Below are positions 1-7,558 of a DNA stretch of 53,187 nucleotides, piece by piece (position 1 is the stretch's first letter; each line of letters starts with the position of its first letter). A program made the translations under genes and the position numbers. The notes beneath the pieces were generated by a model, which saw only the letters and a program-made list of their open reading frames with translations, ran no database searches and had not been told where the DNA came from. Location: positions 1 to 53,187 of the forward strand of contig DAIDKS010000014.1 of NCBI GenBank assembly GCA_027449885.1, written 5' to 3'. This DNA comes from Acidimicrobiaceae bacterium. GTDB lineage: Bacteria > Actinomycetota > Acidimicrobiia > Acidimicrobiales > RAAP-2.

Positions 1-67
1 TCAAGAGCTTCTCGCCCTCGTGCAGTTTGCGGATCACCTGCTCGGGTGTGTGACGCCGTTTCTTCAT
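1..67 (-). CDS. IS3-family transposase OrfA, N-terminal fragment
   Basis: Starting at an ATG at 67, the minus strand reads MKKRRHTPEQVIRKLHEGEK and then LL before the edge. The (K/R)xRHTPEQxIRKLxEGExLL pattern is typical of the N-terminal helix-turn-helix protein OrfA of IS3-family elements, which binds the IS ends and is normally fused to the DDE integrase OrfB by a frameshift. Only 22 residues are visible, so neither intactness nor subgroup can be judged. The element lies next to the end of the defence gene cluster and may have cut or displaced further island genes to the left. Confidence 0.7.
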   Translation of the reverse strand, partial: MKKRRHTPEQVIRKLHEGEKLL

Positions 68-139
68 GCTGACATCCTCTCGCCCCGCGGGGCTTCAGGA
101 CTCTCATCAGCAATGGCTCAGTTTCGGGGGGTCACCTCA
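1..139 (-). mobile_element. IS3-family insertion sequence, 5' end only (cut by window edge)
   Basis: The first 67 bases encode the start of an IS3-type OrfA on the minus strand. About 65 bp upstream of its ATG is an end-like sequence; read on the minus strand it begins TGACCCCCCGAAACTGAGCC at position 134, and a TGAGG start at 139 is also possible. This matches the TGA-C-rich style of IS3-family termini. A 12-bp palindrome, GCCCCGCGGGGC, lies at 82-93 between the end and the ORF. The exact terminus and any target duplication cannot be fixed because the other end is outside the window. Confidence 0.65.
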
Positions 140-174
140 CCAACTCAGTCCATTTGATCTTCTGAGAGGTGCAT

Positions 175-1032
175 TCAACGCTCGAAGCCCATCATCGTTC
201 GGTGGAGTGCTAAGTACTCAAAGTTGAGCCCGTGGTCTGGCGCGACTCCTAGTTGACCGACAATCGCGCCTTCTCTGTTGACGACGCTCAGATCATCTTG
301 AACTGCAATGGCTCCGTGATCCAACATCACATGATGATTTGGACACAAGCAGAGCAGGTTGCTTGTGTGGTCATCCCCTTGACGAGCGAGTGGTATCAGG
401 TGCGCACCCTCAATGTACGGACCCGCCACTGTCTCGATCTTCACCTGGCATATCTGGCACCGATAGTCATACAGCTTCTTGACTAGGTCCGGAACGCTTC
501 CGTCACGCTTGAGCCTGTAGTGAAGGGACTCCATCCTCGTAGTAGGTCCAATGTGACCGGCGCTCAGAGGAGCCCCCGATGCCGCGGTACGACCGTCTCC
601 CCTCTGTGGGGCCTCCACACTGATCAAGCGGTACCGACAAACGTCGAAGCCTAGTCTTCCAGGACCGATCCAAGCATCTTCGACAAGGAAGAGGCCGTCG
701 TATCTGAAGCCATCTGTTGTCGCACGAATCACCCGTACAGGTTCACTCGTCTCGACATTGCGAGAGAGTGAGGCATTGAGCCCTACCATCGTCTGGTCTG
801 CTATTTGAATCCCGTTTCTGTCGCGGCCGCCCTGTCCCGTGTAATAGATGACGTTGCCCAGATCCACGTCGTCCTCGTATCCGCCACTGAGAACGATGCT
901 CTCCGCACCTCGACCCCTCGTATTGCTGCCACAGATCCCTCGACGGATGTCACGATGTACTTCTGCGTCGTAGAGAGATCGACGGTTCTTGAAGATCGTT
1001 CCCAAGGGAACATGAGACAGATGCCCGTGCAC
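175..1032 (-). CDS. SRA(YDG)-HNH endonuclease, modification-dependent restriction type
   Basis: A 285-residue protein with two domains. Residues 2-140 match the SAD_SRA/YDG fold: HVPLGTIFKNR, SIVLSGGYEDDVDLG, IYYTGQGGRD, then VIRATTDGFRYDGLF. SRA domains flip out and read modified cytosines. Residues 185-240 form an HNH nuclease: a CxxC pair at 192/195, GAHLIPL with H211, SN at 224-225, and LCLCPNHH with H233/H234. SRA-HNH proteins are known type IV-like nucleases that cut DNA carrying 5mC or related bases; the exact modification is not readable here. The GTG start fits because the SRA motif begins at residue 2. It begins 6 nt after the stop of the DrmB-like gene, so it is the last visible gene of that operon. 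No methyltransferase is adjacent. Confidence 0.85.
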   Translation of the reverse strand: MHGHLSHVPLGTIFKNRRSLYDAEVHRDIRRGICGSNTRGRGAESIVLSGGYEDDVDLGNVIYYTGQGGRDRNGIQIADQTMVGLNASLSRNVETSEPVRVIRATTDGFRYDGLFLVEDAWIGPGRLGFDVCRYRLISVEAPQRGDGRTAASGAPLSAGHIGPTTRMESLHYRLKRDGSVPDLVKKLYDYRCQICQVKIETVAGPYIEGAHLIPLARQGDDHTSNLLCLCPNHHVMLDHGAIAVQDDLSVVNREGAIVGQLGVAPDHGLNFEYLALHRTMMGFER

Positions 1033-1038
1033 TTCTAC

Positions 1039-2796
1039 CTACCTTGCCGCAAAGAAGCCACTAGAGCCGAACAGCGTCCTACGATCCAGGAACCTGTTGT
1101 AGTGGGTGCAAGATGGCTCACCGAGATGAAGGCACGCGGGACACGCGCTGCCGCCTCGCGAACAACCCGGATCGAGCGGACAACGACTCTCTGCGTTGAG
1201 AAGTCGATCGAGCAATAAATCGAGGTCAGATTCGAAGACCGCCTGGAGTCCCCCCATCACGAAGTCGCTACGCGATGCTGCGTAGACGAAATATCCCAGG
1301 TGATGTGGGACCAAGTACTCCGCCAACGATTCACGGTCGATTCCAGAAAGCACTGAGAGCTGACGAATAGTCCTGTGGCTTAAGGTGTGCACCAGGGTGA
1401 GGACTGACGAACCAATGGTAGGTGTCGGAAACTCGTCAGTCCTTCGCGGGATCGTGACCTCCTCCACCAACAGCCGCCTAGCCTCGCTCTGACTCCCAGG
1501 TGTCGCGCCAAGGAGCCCCCGTGCTCTCAACCACTCACACGTCTTGAGAGGGTCCAGTCGGAAGTAGAGCGCTTCTGTCTCTGACAGATCTCCATAGATG
1601 CGCCTTCCCCCTCGCCTCCCCCGGTACATGACGAGGCGATTCGAAGTCGCCTGACCCGAACCTCTCGTATAGCCGAAGACGGCACGGAGTACAGGAAAGC
1701 GATCAACCAGGTCGATGTCAGTCAGCCCAGTCCGATCCAACCCATCAGTCGAGGTGGGTGGCCGCACCGCCCGCTCCGATCCAGACATCGTGAACGTGGT
1801 CGGATTGCGCGCACGCCGTCGGCCATTGTGAACCGCGAGAGCGATGTCGAATGCTTCCTCCCGTGCTCGCTCGAATCTCGGACCGAGGAGATCCGTGTCA
1901 CCAAGCGCGACATCAGAAGCGAAGTCATATCCGCCACTTCCAGCCGCAGCTTCCGCGGCGGCCCGTGCAGCAGTCTCAGGGAGGCCTTGACTCATCAGGG
2001 TCGCGACAAATGCGGCCATCGTTTGGACACCGTCTACGGGTCGATCTTCCACCATCCCTGTCAGCGCCCAGTCCAGACAGCGAACTGCTCCGCCAGCAGC
2101 GGTCAACTCACGAACCTGGTCAGGGCGCGGAGGATTCACCATGGTGAAACTGTGCGGCATGTATACGGACGCAGCTCGGTGGACGTTGTAGCTCACACCC
2201 TGCTTGCCGCATCCTGGGCACTTCCTACCCGCTCGAAGTCCACGCATGAGCTCTCGACGACAGACCGGACACGTGAAGACCAGGTCTCCAACGTTGCTGC
2301 TGCTCGGAGCATTGACCATCGCCTCGCTGTGCTCCGGACAACGCGGAATCCATGGCTCTCCTAACCAGCCGCACGAATGGAAGCCAATGAAGTGAAACTG
2401 GCCCCAAACATTTGCCCCGCATCGACATCTTGCCTCTTCGTTACCGCCGATTCGTCGACAGCTCTTGCACACCCAGATCTTCGGATACCTCTTCACCTCG
2501 AGACCCCGTTCGACATTCAGGCTCAGGAGCTCAAGTTCGCACCCGCCTTCAACCTCGGCGTAAGTACCTCCGTCGGACCCAACGTGTCTCCAGAGGTCGA
2601 TACTTGAGAGAAGCCGACGTCGCAGGGCGTCGGGATCAACATGAAGTCGTACTGGATCGAGCCACTTGTCGACCTTCCAGACTCCACCTTTGAGGTCGAC
2701 AGTCTGCTCCGGAAGGAAGCCGTAGAGGATCTGGGACGCACCCCTGAGTTCCCGCATCTCAGCTCTCCCCATGAATAGGTGCTCGGTCTTCGACAT
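1039..2796 (-). CDS. DrmB-like DUF1998 protein (DISARM core family)
   Basis: A 585-residue protein. The N-terminal half carries many zinc-ligand cysteines: C110/C113, C124/C126, C142, C153, C176/C179 and C193/C196, in several small ribbons. The C-terminal part has the DUF1998 signature: LVHTLSHRTIRQL, later VMGGLQAVFE, then C539, C545, C552-x-x-C555-L, C563 and NRFLDRRTLFG. DUF1998 proteins with this layout are DrmB of DISARM and act with a partner helicase. Its ATG at 2796 lies inside the 3' end of the DrmA-like gene (38-nt overlap), so the two are translationally coupled. ATG 2772 is an alternative shorter start. Biochemical role is unknown beyond family membership. Confidence 0.8.
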   Translation of the reverse strand: MSKTEHLFMGRAEMRELRGASQILYGFLPEQTVDLKGGVWKVDKWLDPVRLHVDPDALRRRLLSSIDLWRHVGSDGGTYAEVEGGCELELLSLNVERGLEVKRYPKIWVCKSCRRIGGNEEARCRCGANVWGQFHFIGFHSCGWLGEPWIPRCPEHSEAMVNAPSSSNVGDLVFTCPVCRRELMRGLRAGRKCPGCGKQGVSYNVHRAASVYMPHSFTMVNPPRPDQVRELTAAGGAVRCLDWALTGMVEDRPVDGVQTMAAFVATLMSQGLPETAARAAAEAAAGSGGYDFASDVALGDTDLLGPRFERAREEAFDIALAVHNGRRRARNPTTFTMSGSERAVRPPTSTDGLDRTGLTDIDLVDRFPVLRAVFGYTRGSGQATSNRLVMYRGRRGGRRIYGDLSETEALYFRLDPLKTCEWLRARGLLGATPGSQSEARRLLVEEVTIPRRTDEFPTPTIGSSVLTLVHTLSHRTIRQLSVLSGIDRESLAEYLVPHHLGYFVYAASRSDFVMGGLQAVFESDLDLLLDRLLNAESRCPLDPGCSRGGSACPACLHLGEPSCTHYNRFLDRRTLFGSSGFFAAR

Positions 2797-5788
2797 CTCG
2801 AAGGGAGCGCATCACCGAACCGCTCGGCGAGAGCTCGTTAGGGAAGGTCACCGTCGTCGCCGGGTCATTGAGCGCCGTAAAGTAAGCATGAAGCCAGCTC
2901 TCAATGTCGTCTCGTAGCCCTTCCTCTAGGGGCCCGTCGAAGCCGAGTGCTCCTATCAGGGCGCTCGATTCCGAGGACTCCGTGACGCCGACCTGGGCGA
3001 AGTAGTCACGAAGCTTTCTGACTGTCGAGAGTGCCACTCCGGCCGCTGGCTCATGAATGCCGAGGCGTCGTGCCTCCACCAACCCTGGAGTCGTCACACT
3101 GAGAACTCGTCGACTGCGTCGTGTCACGGCGATTGGTTCTACGAAGCGATCACCATGCCTGACGAATGAAGTGAACTGAAGGAAGTTCGCCATCTCTCGT
3201 TCTCGCGCAATTCGATGGATCACATAGACCAATCCTGGCCACCGTCGGCCTACTCGAGCCGTGGTTTGGATGAATTCGGCAGTCGTCAATGGGAGCCCCA
3301 CCATGACCATGACATTGAGGCGATCGATGTCGACCCCGTGAGACAACATGTTCGAGGCGGCCACTACGTGAAGGCGATCCTCGAACGCAAACTCGGGGTG
3401 TTCAAGCCGGTCGAGCGCTATTCGGACTTCTTCGAACGGCGTCGCCCCCGTGAGAGCCTGTGAGTGGAGTCTGAATGGGATCTGCGTCTCGAGCGATCTT
3501 CTCGCGGCCTCAACGTCACGGACAGTGGTTCCGTAGATGACATCCACCCCATATCGATCAATGAGCGGTTCGGCCCACTCGACATCGACTCCCGCCTCCT
3601 CGCAAACACGTCCTGGCTCCTCCACGAGTTCCCTTATACGTTGTTGCAGAATCGTGACAACTCGATCGGTCACGAACTCGGGTGTCACACCTCGAGGCGC
3701 CACAGCCACGAACCGACGAGCAGTCTCGCTCGTGTCTTCCGACCAGAACGAAGACGAGACCGAAGGACCGACTTGGGGAAAGACACGAGCGGACCTCTGG
3801 TAGAGAACATCGACCTGTCGATCGACCCCTGTCAGAGTTGCGGACGACGCGATCAACTTCGCCACAGGTCCCCCCAGCTCGGTCTGGAGGTGGTCTAGAA
3901 CCGCTTCATAGTGCGAATCCACGGCACCGAGCGTGTCCCGCAAGAGATGCAGTTCGTCTTGTAGACGAAGGGTAGGTGCCCAAGACTCGCTCGACATCCC
4001 TACCGGATTGACCTGCGATCCCCGACAGCCTGGAACCAAACAACCTGTCGGGGTCGAACTCCGAGGAGAGTAAGTGAACCCGTGACCGTCTCGACTACAC
4101 ACTCCGAGCGGCGAACCATAGAAGCCTCGCATTGCTGCCTGCATTCCCACCAGCGCAGCCTTGTCCAAGGTCCCAATCACCACGCTCGGTAGGAAGCGGT
4201 AGATCTCCTGATCAACTACGAAGAACGGCAAGGAATCTTCAGTCCAGGGGCAAGTCGGATTGGGACAACGATGTTCGAGTGTCCAACGAGCTCTGTTGAA
4301 GTGCATCTCGATTTCATCGCCGTGACAGAAGGGACACCGAAGGAGCACCTGGTATCGCGCTGGCATCTGGCGATCATGGGGGTCGGGCTCACCGGACGAC
4401 GGTTCCAACGGTATCGAGTTGGGCGTCGCAGCATTCCCAACGAAGTAACCAAGACTGATCGGGGCACCTCCAATACCGGCCTCACGTCGCATCAACTCTG
4501 CGCCGGCGAGTGCGTCGGCAAAACGCTGCGTCTGTTGGAGACTCAACATTCGAAGTGGGAATCTCGTCCACACGGAGATCCCCTCACCCTTCTCCCTCAA
4601 CCGATCCAACAGAACTGTCATAACGATGAGTCCGAGATATGTCTCGGTTTTCCCACCTCCGGTCGCGAACCAAATTGTGTCTACGACGCTCGAGTCTCCA
4701 CTCTCACCGGAAGATCCGATAGCGCTGAGGAGGAAGCCCAGCTGGAAAGTCCTCCACTTCTCGTAGCGTCCCCGCGCTGAGTGTCTGATCGCCCCATTCA
4801 TCAGCTTGAACGCTGTAAGAAGATCTCGGTCTGACGCGAGGCGCTCCACGCCGCGCTTGAGTCTCTCAAGTTCAGCGCGCCATTCATCCGCGGCCCTTTC
4901 CGCTTCACGCCACATCTGTTCGGTCCACTGGTGCCCGCTGCGAAATTCGACTTGACTCAAATCCCAAGCGTCACGACCCCAATCCATGGCAGCATCCACC
5001 AACTCATTGAGGACTGGGATTGGATCTATGCCGAGCCGTTCGAAACTCAGATCAGGCTCAGGGCCACTACCTGTCCAGAAGGTCGGCCGCGCCCGGTTAA
5101 CCACGACAGTGTCAACAGTCCTGAAGACTCCATGATCGTCAACGAGACCTGAGTTGACCCCCAGGGCAGCGACTCTCCGGTCGTATCGGAAGCTATCGGG
5201 AAGCGCCTCCAACAAGAAAGGAGTGGTACACAATCCTTGCATCTCCATCACGACTTCATAGAGGTGAAGGTCCGGACTTCCTCTCCCTGAGGGCTCTTCA
5301 CTCACATTGACCAGAGTGATCACAAGTTCAGGAATGTCTCGCCAACTGTCAACTTCCACACGGATCTCTGCCTGGTACTGGCTGAGACCCAACGTCAGAA
5401 GCGCTGCGTTGATCTCCTCCGTGCCAAACACGCGATCTTGGTCAGAAGGAGAAAGCTCCACTGGAACAGTCACTTCCACGAGTGGACTCTTCGCATACTG
5501 ATTCGGAGCAATCTTCGTCCAAGCTCGAAAGCCAACCTTTACCCTGAACTTCCAGTCCGTGCCCGTCTTTGGACGCACCCGCATACCCATTGCACATGGA
5601 TCTAGTCGTTCACTCCGCGCTCCAAATGAGCCAGCGAGCACTGAATACTCGGGCGCTAGCCGTCCGAGCCAGAAGGTTCCCCTCGGCTCAGTATCCAGTT
5701 CGTCAAGATGTTCACCACGACCAGCTCTCGTGATAGAGCTGTCCAACCACGAGATGAACCGCTCGTGAGCCTCGTACTCCGACTGCAT
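2759..5788 (-). CDS. DrmA-like SNF2/SF2-type helicase (DISARM core family)
   Basis: A 1009-residue protein. The first ~345 residues lack an obvious known domain. WRTFQLGFLL at 345-354 and IWFATGGGKTETYLG from 372 (Walker A lysine K380) match the DrmA pattern. Motif II is LQDELHLLRDTLG with DELH at 611-614, motif III is IASSATLTG at 646-654, motif V is SNMLSHGVDIDRLNVMV from 812, and motif VI is QTTARVGRR from 841. Between motifs I and II is a cysteine-rich insertion (CPFC at 485-488; CPNPTC at 508-513; C564, C583, C588) likely to bind zinc. DrmA of DISARM is a DNA helicase/translocase that blocks incoming phage DNA. It starts 3 nt after the sigma-factor stop. An AGGG stretch just upstream may serve as ribosome site. 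Confidence 0.82.
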   Translation of the reverse strand: MQSEYEAHERFISWLDSSITRAGRGEHLDELDTEPRGTFWLGRLAPEYSVLAGSFGARSERLDPCAMGMRVRPKTGTDWKFRVKVGFRAWTKIAPNQYAKSPLVEVTVPVELSPSDQDRVFGTEEINAALLTLGLSQYQAEIRVEVDSWRDIPELVITLVNVSEEPSGRGSPDLHLYEVVMEMQGLCTTPFLLEALPDSFRYDRRVAALGVNSGLVDDHGVFRTVDTVVVNRARPTFWTGSGPEPDLSFERLGIDPIPVLNELVDAAMDWGRDAWDLSQVEFRSGHQWTEQMWREAERAADEWRAELERLKRGVERLASDRDLLTAFKLMNGAIRHSARGRYEKWRTFQLGFLLSAIGSSGESGDSSVVDTIWFATGGGKTETYLGLIVMTVLLDRLREKGEGISVWTRFPLRMLSLQQTQRFADALAGAELMRREAGIGGAPISLGYFVGNAATPNSIPLEPSSGEPDPHDRQMPARYQVLLRCPFCHGDEIEMHFNRARWTLEHRCPNPTCPWTEDSLPFFVVDQEIYRFLPSVVIGTLDKAALVGMQAAMRGFYGSPLGVCSRDGHGFTYSPRSSTPTGCLVPGCRGSQVNPVGMSSESWAPTLRLQDELHLLRDTLGAVDSHYEAVLDHLQTELGGPVAKLIASSATLTGVDRQVDVLYQRSARVFPQVGPSVSSSFWSEDTSETARRFVAVAPRGVTPEFVTDRVVTILQQRIRELVEEPGRVCEEAGVDVEWAEPLIDRYGVDVIYGTTVRDVEAARRSLETQIPFRLHSQALTGATPFEEVRIALDRLEHPEFAFEDRLHVVAASNMLSHGVDIDRLNVMVMVGLPLTTAEFIQTTARVGRRWPGLVYVIHRIAREREMANFLQFTSFVRHGDRFVEPIAVTRRSRRVLSVTTPGLVEARRLGIHEPAAGVALSTVRKLRDYFAQVGVTESSESSALIGALGFDGPLEEGLRDDIESWLHAYFTALNDPATTVTFPNELSPSGSVMRSLRDVEDRAPIHGES

Positions 5789-5791
5789 CCC

Positions 5792-6910
5792 TTACTCTCC
5801 CCACCTACTGGGACGGAGGTCTTCGAACAAGACTCGCACCCCTGCTGAGTTCAGAAAGGCGGACTGCACCTGCCGCACCCTCTCCCGAGTCACACCCATC
5901 TCCTCGCCTATTTCCGCCAACGTCTCGCTCTCACCGTTTGAAGAGAAACCAAAGCGTCTCTTCACTATGTCAACTGAACTTGGTGCAATGCCGAGGTTCT
6001 TCCAGTCTTCGACGCCCAGTCCGTCTAGTCGGTCCCGAACCTCCTCTCGCATGAGCTTCTCGACCGCCACGTCCTCAACATCTTCCGCATTGGATGAGAT
6101 GAACTTCCCGATTGCTCTTCCTTCCTCCTCTGAACTTGAGTCGAGACTCAATGGTGCGGCAAGCCAGTCCAGTGCAAACCGCACACGGGCCGAGTCCTCG
6201 CCAAGCGCTTCAGCCAGCTCACTGAGCGTCGCCTCTCTTCCGAGTCTCTGGATCATCTCCCGTCTGACACGGCTCACAAGAAGTTGGAAGTCTCTGAAGT
6301 GAACTGGCAGACGTATCGCTCGGCCCCTGATCGCAAGGCCTCTCTGGATTGCCTGCCTGATCCACCAAGTCGCATAGGTTGAGAACTTGAAGCCAAGATC
6401 CGGATCGAACTTCTCCACTGCCCGTATGAGCCCAATGGTCCCTTCCTGGACCAGGTCCTCCAAGTCCATGCCATGACCTTGATAGTGACGCGCGATCGAC
6501 ACAACTAGTCGGATGTTCGATGCGATGAAGCGCTCCTTCGCTCGCTTCCCGGCTTCGACAATTTCCTTGCTATTTGACTCTGCAGATGCACCCAACAACT
6601 CCGCAACTCGGATCCGGCGGGCGAGAGTGACTTCCTCCTTTGCCGTTAACAGGCCATACGCTTCTGCGTCGGCGAGTAACTGGCCCAAAGAGTCTGAAGC
6701 TTTGCCTCGCGGACCTGTGGGAGCTTTGCGCTCCTCCGAACTCAACACGATTCCCAGGGATGGGAGCGCAGACAATACCAGCGAGATTTCTTCTCCCGTA
6801 GCCCCATTCCTAGTGAAGACTCTGGTTACGTCATCACGACTCAACTCTCCTTGGCGTTCGGAGTCAGCCCAAATGTCCTCAAGGCACTGCTGAGCCAATT
6901 CGAGGTTCAC
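5792..6910 (-). CDS. RNA polymerase sigma factor, sigma-70 family, island-encoded
   Basis: A 372-residue sigma factor of the primary/group 2 type. Residues 1-70 resemble a region 1.1 module; region 1.2 is 74-105 (LGQLLADAEAYGLLTAKEE); region 2 is 127-197 with ASNIRLVVSIARHY, DLVQEGTIGLIRAVEKFDP and STYATWWIRQAI. Region 3 follows at about 203-270. Region 4 (285-358) has the helix-turn-helix LAEIGEEMGVTRERVRQVQ. Region 4 is unusual: the usual ALRKLR tail is replaced by AFLNSAG, and the stretch before the helix-turn-helix is longer than in housekeeping factors. The GTG start is 7 nt after a TATTCT -10 box, so the mRNA may be leaderless. It leads the DrmA-DrmB-SRA-HNH operon, so it may drive the island's own promoters. 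It has the lower-GC base usage of the island. Confidence 0.85.
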   Translation of the reverse strand: MNLELAQQCLEDIWADSERQGELSRDDVTRVFTRNGATGEEISLVLSALPSLGIVLSSEERKAPTGPRGKASDSLGQLLADAEAYGLLTAKEEVTLARRIRVAELLGASAESNSKEIVEAGKRAKERFIASNIRLVVSIARHYQGHGMDLEDLVQEGTIGLIRAVEKFDPDLGFKFSTYATWWIRQAIQRGLAIRGRAIRLPVHFRDFQLLVSRVRREMIQRLGREATLSELAEALGEDSARVRFALDWLAAPLSLDSSSEEEGRAIGKFISSNAEDVEDVAVEKLMREEVRDRLDGLGVEDWKNLGIAPSSVDIVKRRFGFSSNGESETLAEIGEEMGVTRERVRQVQSAFLNSAGVRVLFEDLRPSRWGE

Positions 6911-6946
6911 CTGGGTGAGAATAGGTCAGTACAGTGACATTCACTG
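6911..6946 (-). promoter_or_regulatory. Promoter and operator-like repeat for the sigma/defence operon
   Basis: Read on the minus strand, a TATTCT hexamer (6918-6923) sits 7 nt before the sigma-factor GTG. A perfect inverted repeat, CAGTGA-N3-TCACTG (6932-6946), lies just upstream, over the end of the expected spacer and close to the -35 position. No consensus -35 is seen. The placement suggests repression or autoregulation, but the binding protein is not identified. Confidence 0.5.
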
Positions 6947-7429
6947 CCGGAGTTCAGCACTGGCCGCCACCGAACTCATCTCCGGTGTCTCATCTGTGGA
7001 AAAGTGAACCAGAGTGAGCCCAAAGTCTGTGGCGATCCGTCGCGACGTCGATGCGGCCACCTTCAGCCTCGAAGTCCTCAGAGATGGCTCCCGGCGTCGC
7101 CTACCCGTCACCTGCCCGAGCGCAACCGTGGTGTGGCTACTCGCCAATATTAAGTACTTTGATCAGGTCTGAAGTAGCGAGACGCTAGTTGGGATAGCTT
7201 CCTTCCCAAGCGATGATCGAATTGGTCCCTTCTACCCAGAATCAGCCCCTCCACCAGGAACTTTCCGCTTCACTTTGGAAACGAGTGCGTCCCTGCTTAA
7301 GTTCGAGCCGCTAAGGTCCAACGCGCGCTGCTGCCCATGGAATGCCCGTTGCGTAGACTTTATTGCGAGTCCACTTATTTTAATGGCCTTGATCAGCCAT
7401 GTCGCAGATTGGTGGAGATCAGAATCCCT
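6947..7429. other. Island spacer without a supported gene
   Basis: This stretch between the sigma-gene promoter and the tRNA scar has no ORF I can support. A 68-codon minus-strand frame at 6941-7147 shows no recognised domain and overlaps the operator-like repeat. The composition is clearly less GC-rich than the chromosome to the right, with AT-rich patches near 7147-7160 and 7360-7390. No integrase is present. Confidence 0.5.
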
Positions 7430-7474
7430 TCCCTTTCAAGGTGGCGGCACGGGTTCGAATCCCGTTGGGGGTGC
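7430..7474 (+). other. 3' fragment of a tRNA-Glu gene; candidate attachment site at the island's right end
   Basis: The sequence from the anticodon loop onward is a tRNA 3' half: loop CTTTCAA (anticodon TTC), stem half GGTGG, a perfect T-arm (ACGGG-TTCGAAT-CCCGT), then TGGGGGT plus G as the acceptor 3' strand. The 5' half is missing: the anticodon stem mispairs (CTTCC against GGTGG) and no strand complementary to the acceptor is present 70-76 nt upstream. Homology therefore starts at the anticodon loop, a common crossover point for tyrosine integrases. Base composition changes here from island-like to chromosome-like. The intact tRNA-Glu copy is expected at the other island end, outside the window. 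Confidence 0.6.
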
Positions 7475-7558
7475 TCCGCGGGCCCCGACGTCGATGGGCG
7501 ACGAGAGTCCGCTCCCTCGGCGCAGCCGGTTCGCTCGACGGCTCCCATCCGAGCCGCC

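Noticed and set aside
1039..6910. Classical DISARM system
   Set aside because: Only the drmA- and drmB-like genes are present; drmC and any DNA methyltransferase are absent from the window, so the name DISARM alone would mislead.
6941..7147. 68-codon minus-strand ORF upstream of the sigma gene
   Set aside because: No domain, no ribosome site, and it overlaps the operator-like repeat of the sigma promoter.
7399..7474. An intact tRNA-Glu gene
   Set aside because: No 5' acceptor strand or D-arm pairs with the visible 3' half, and the anticodon stem mispairs.
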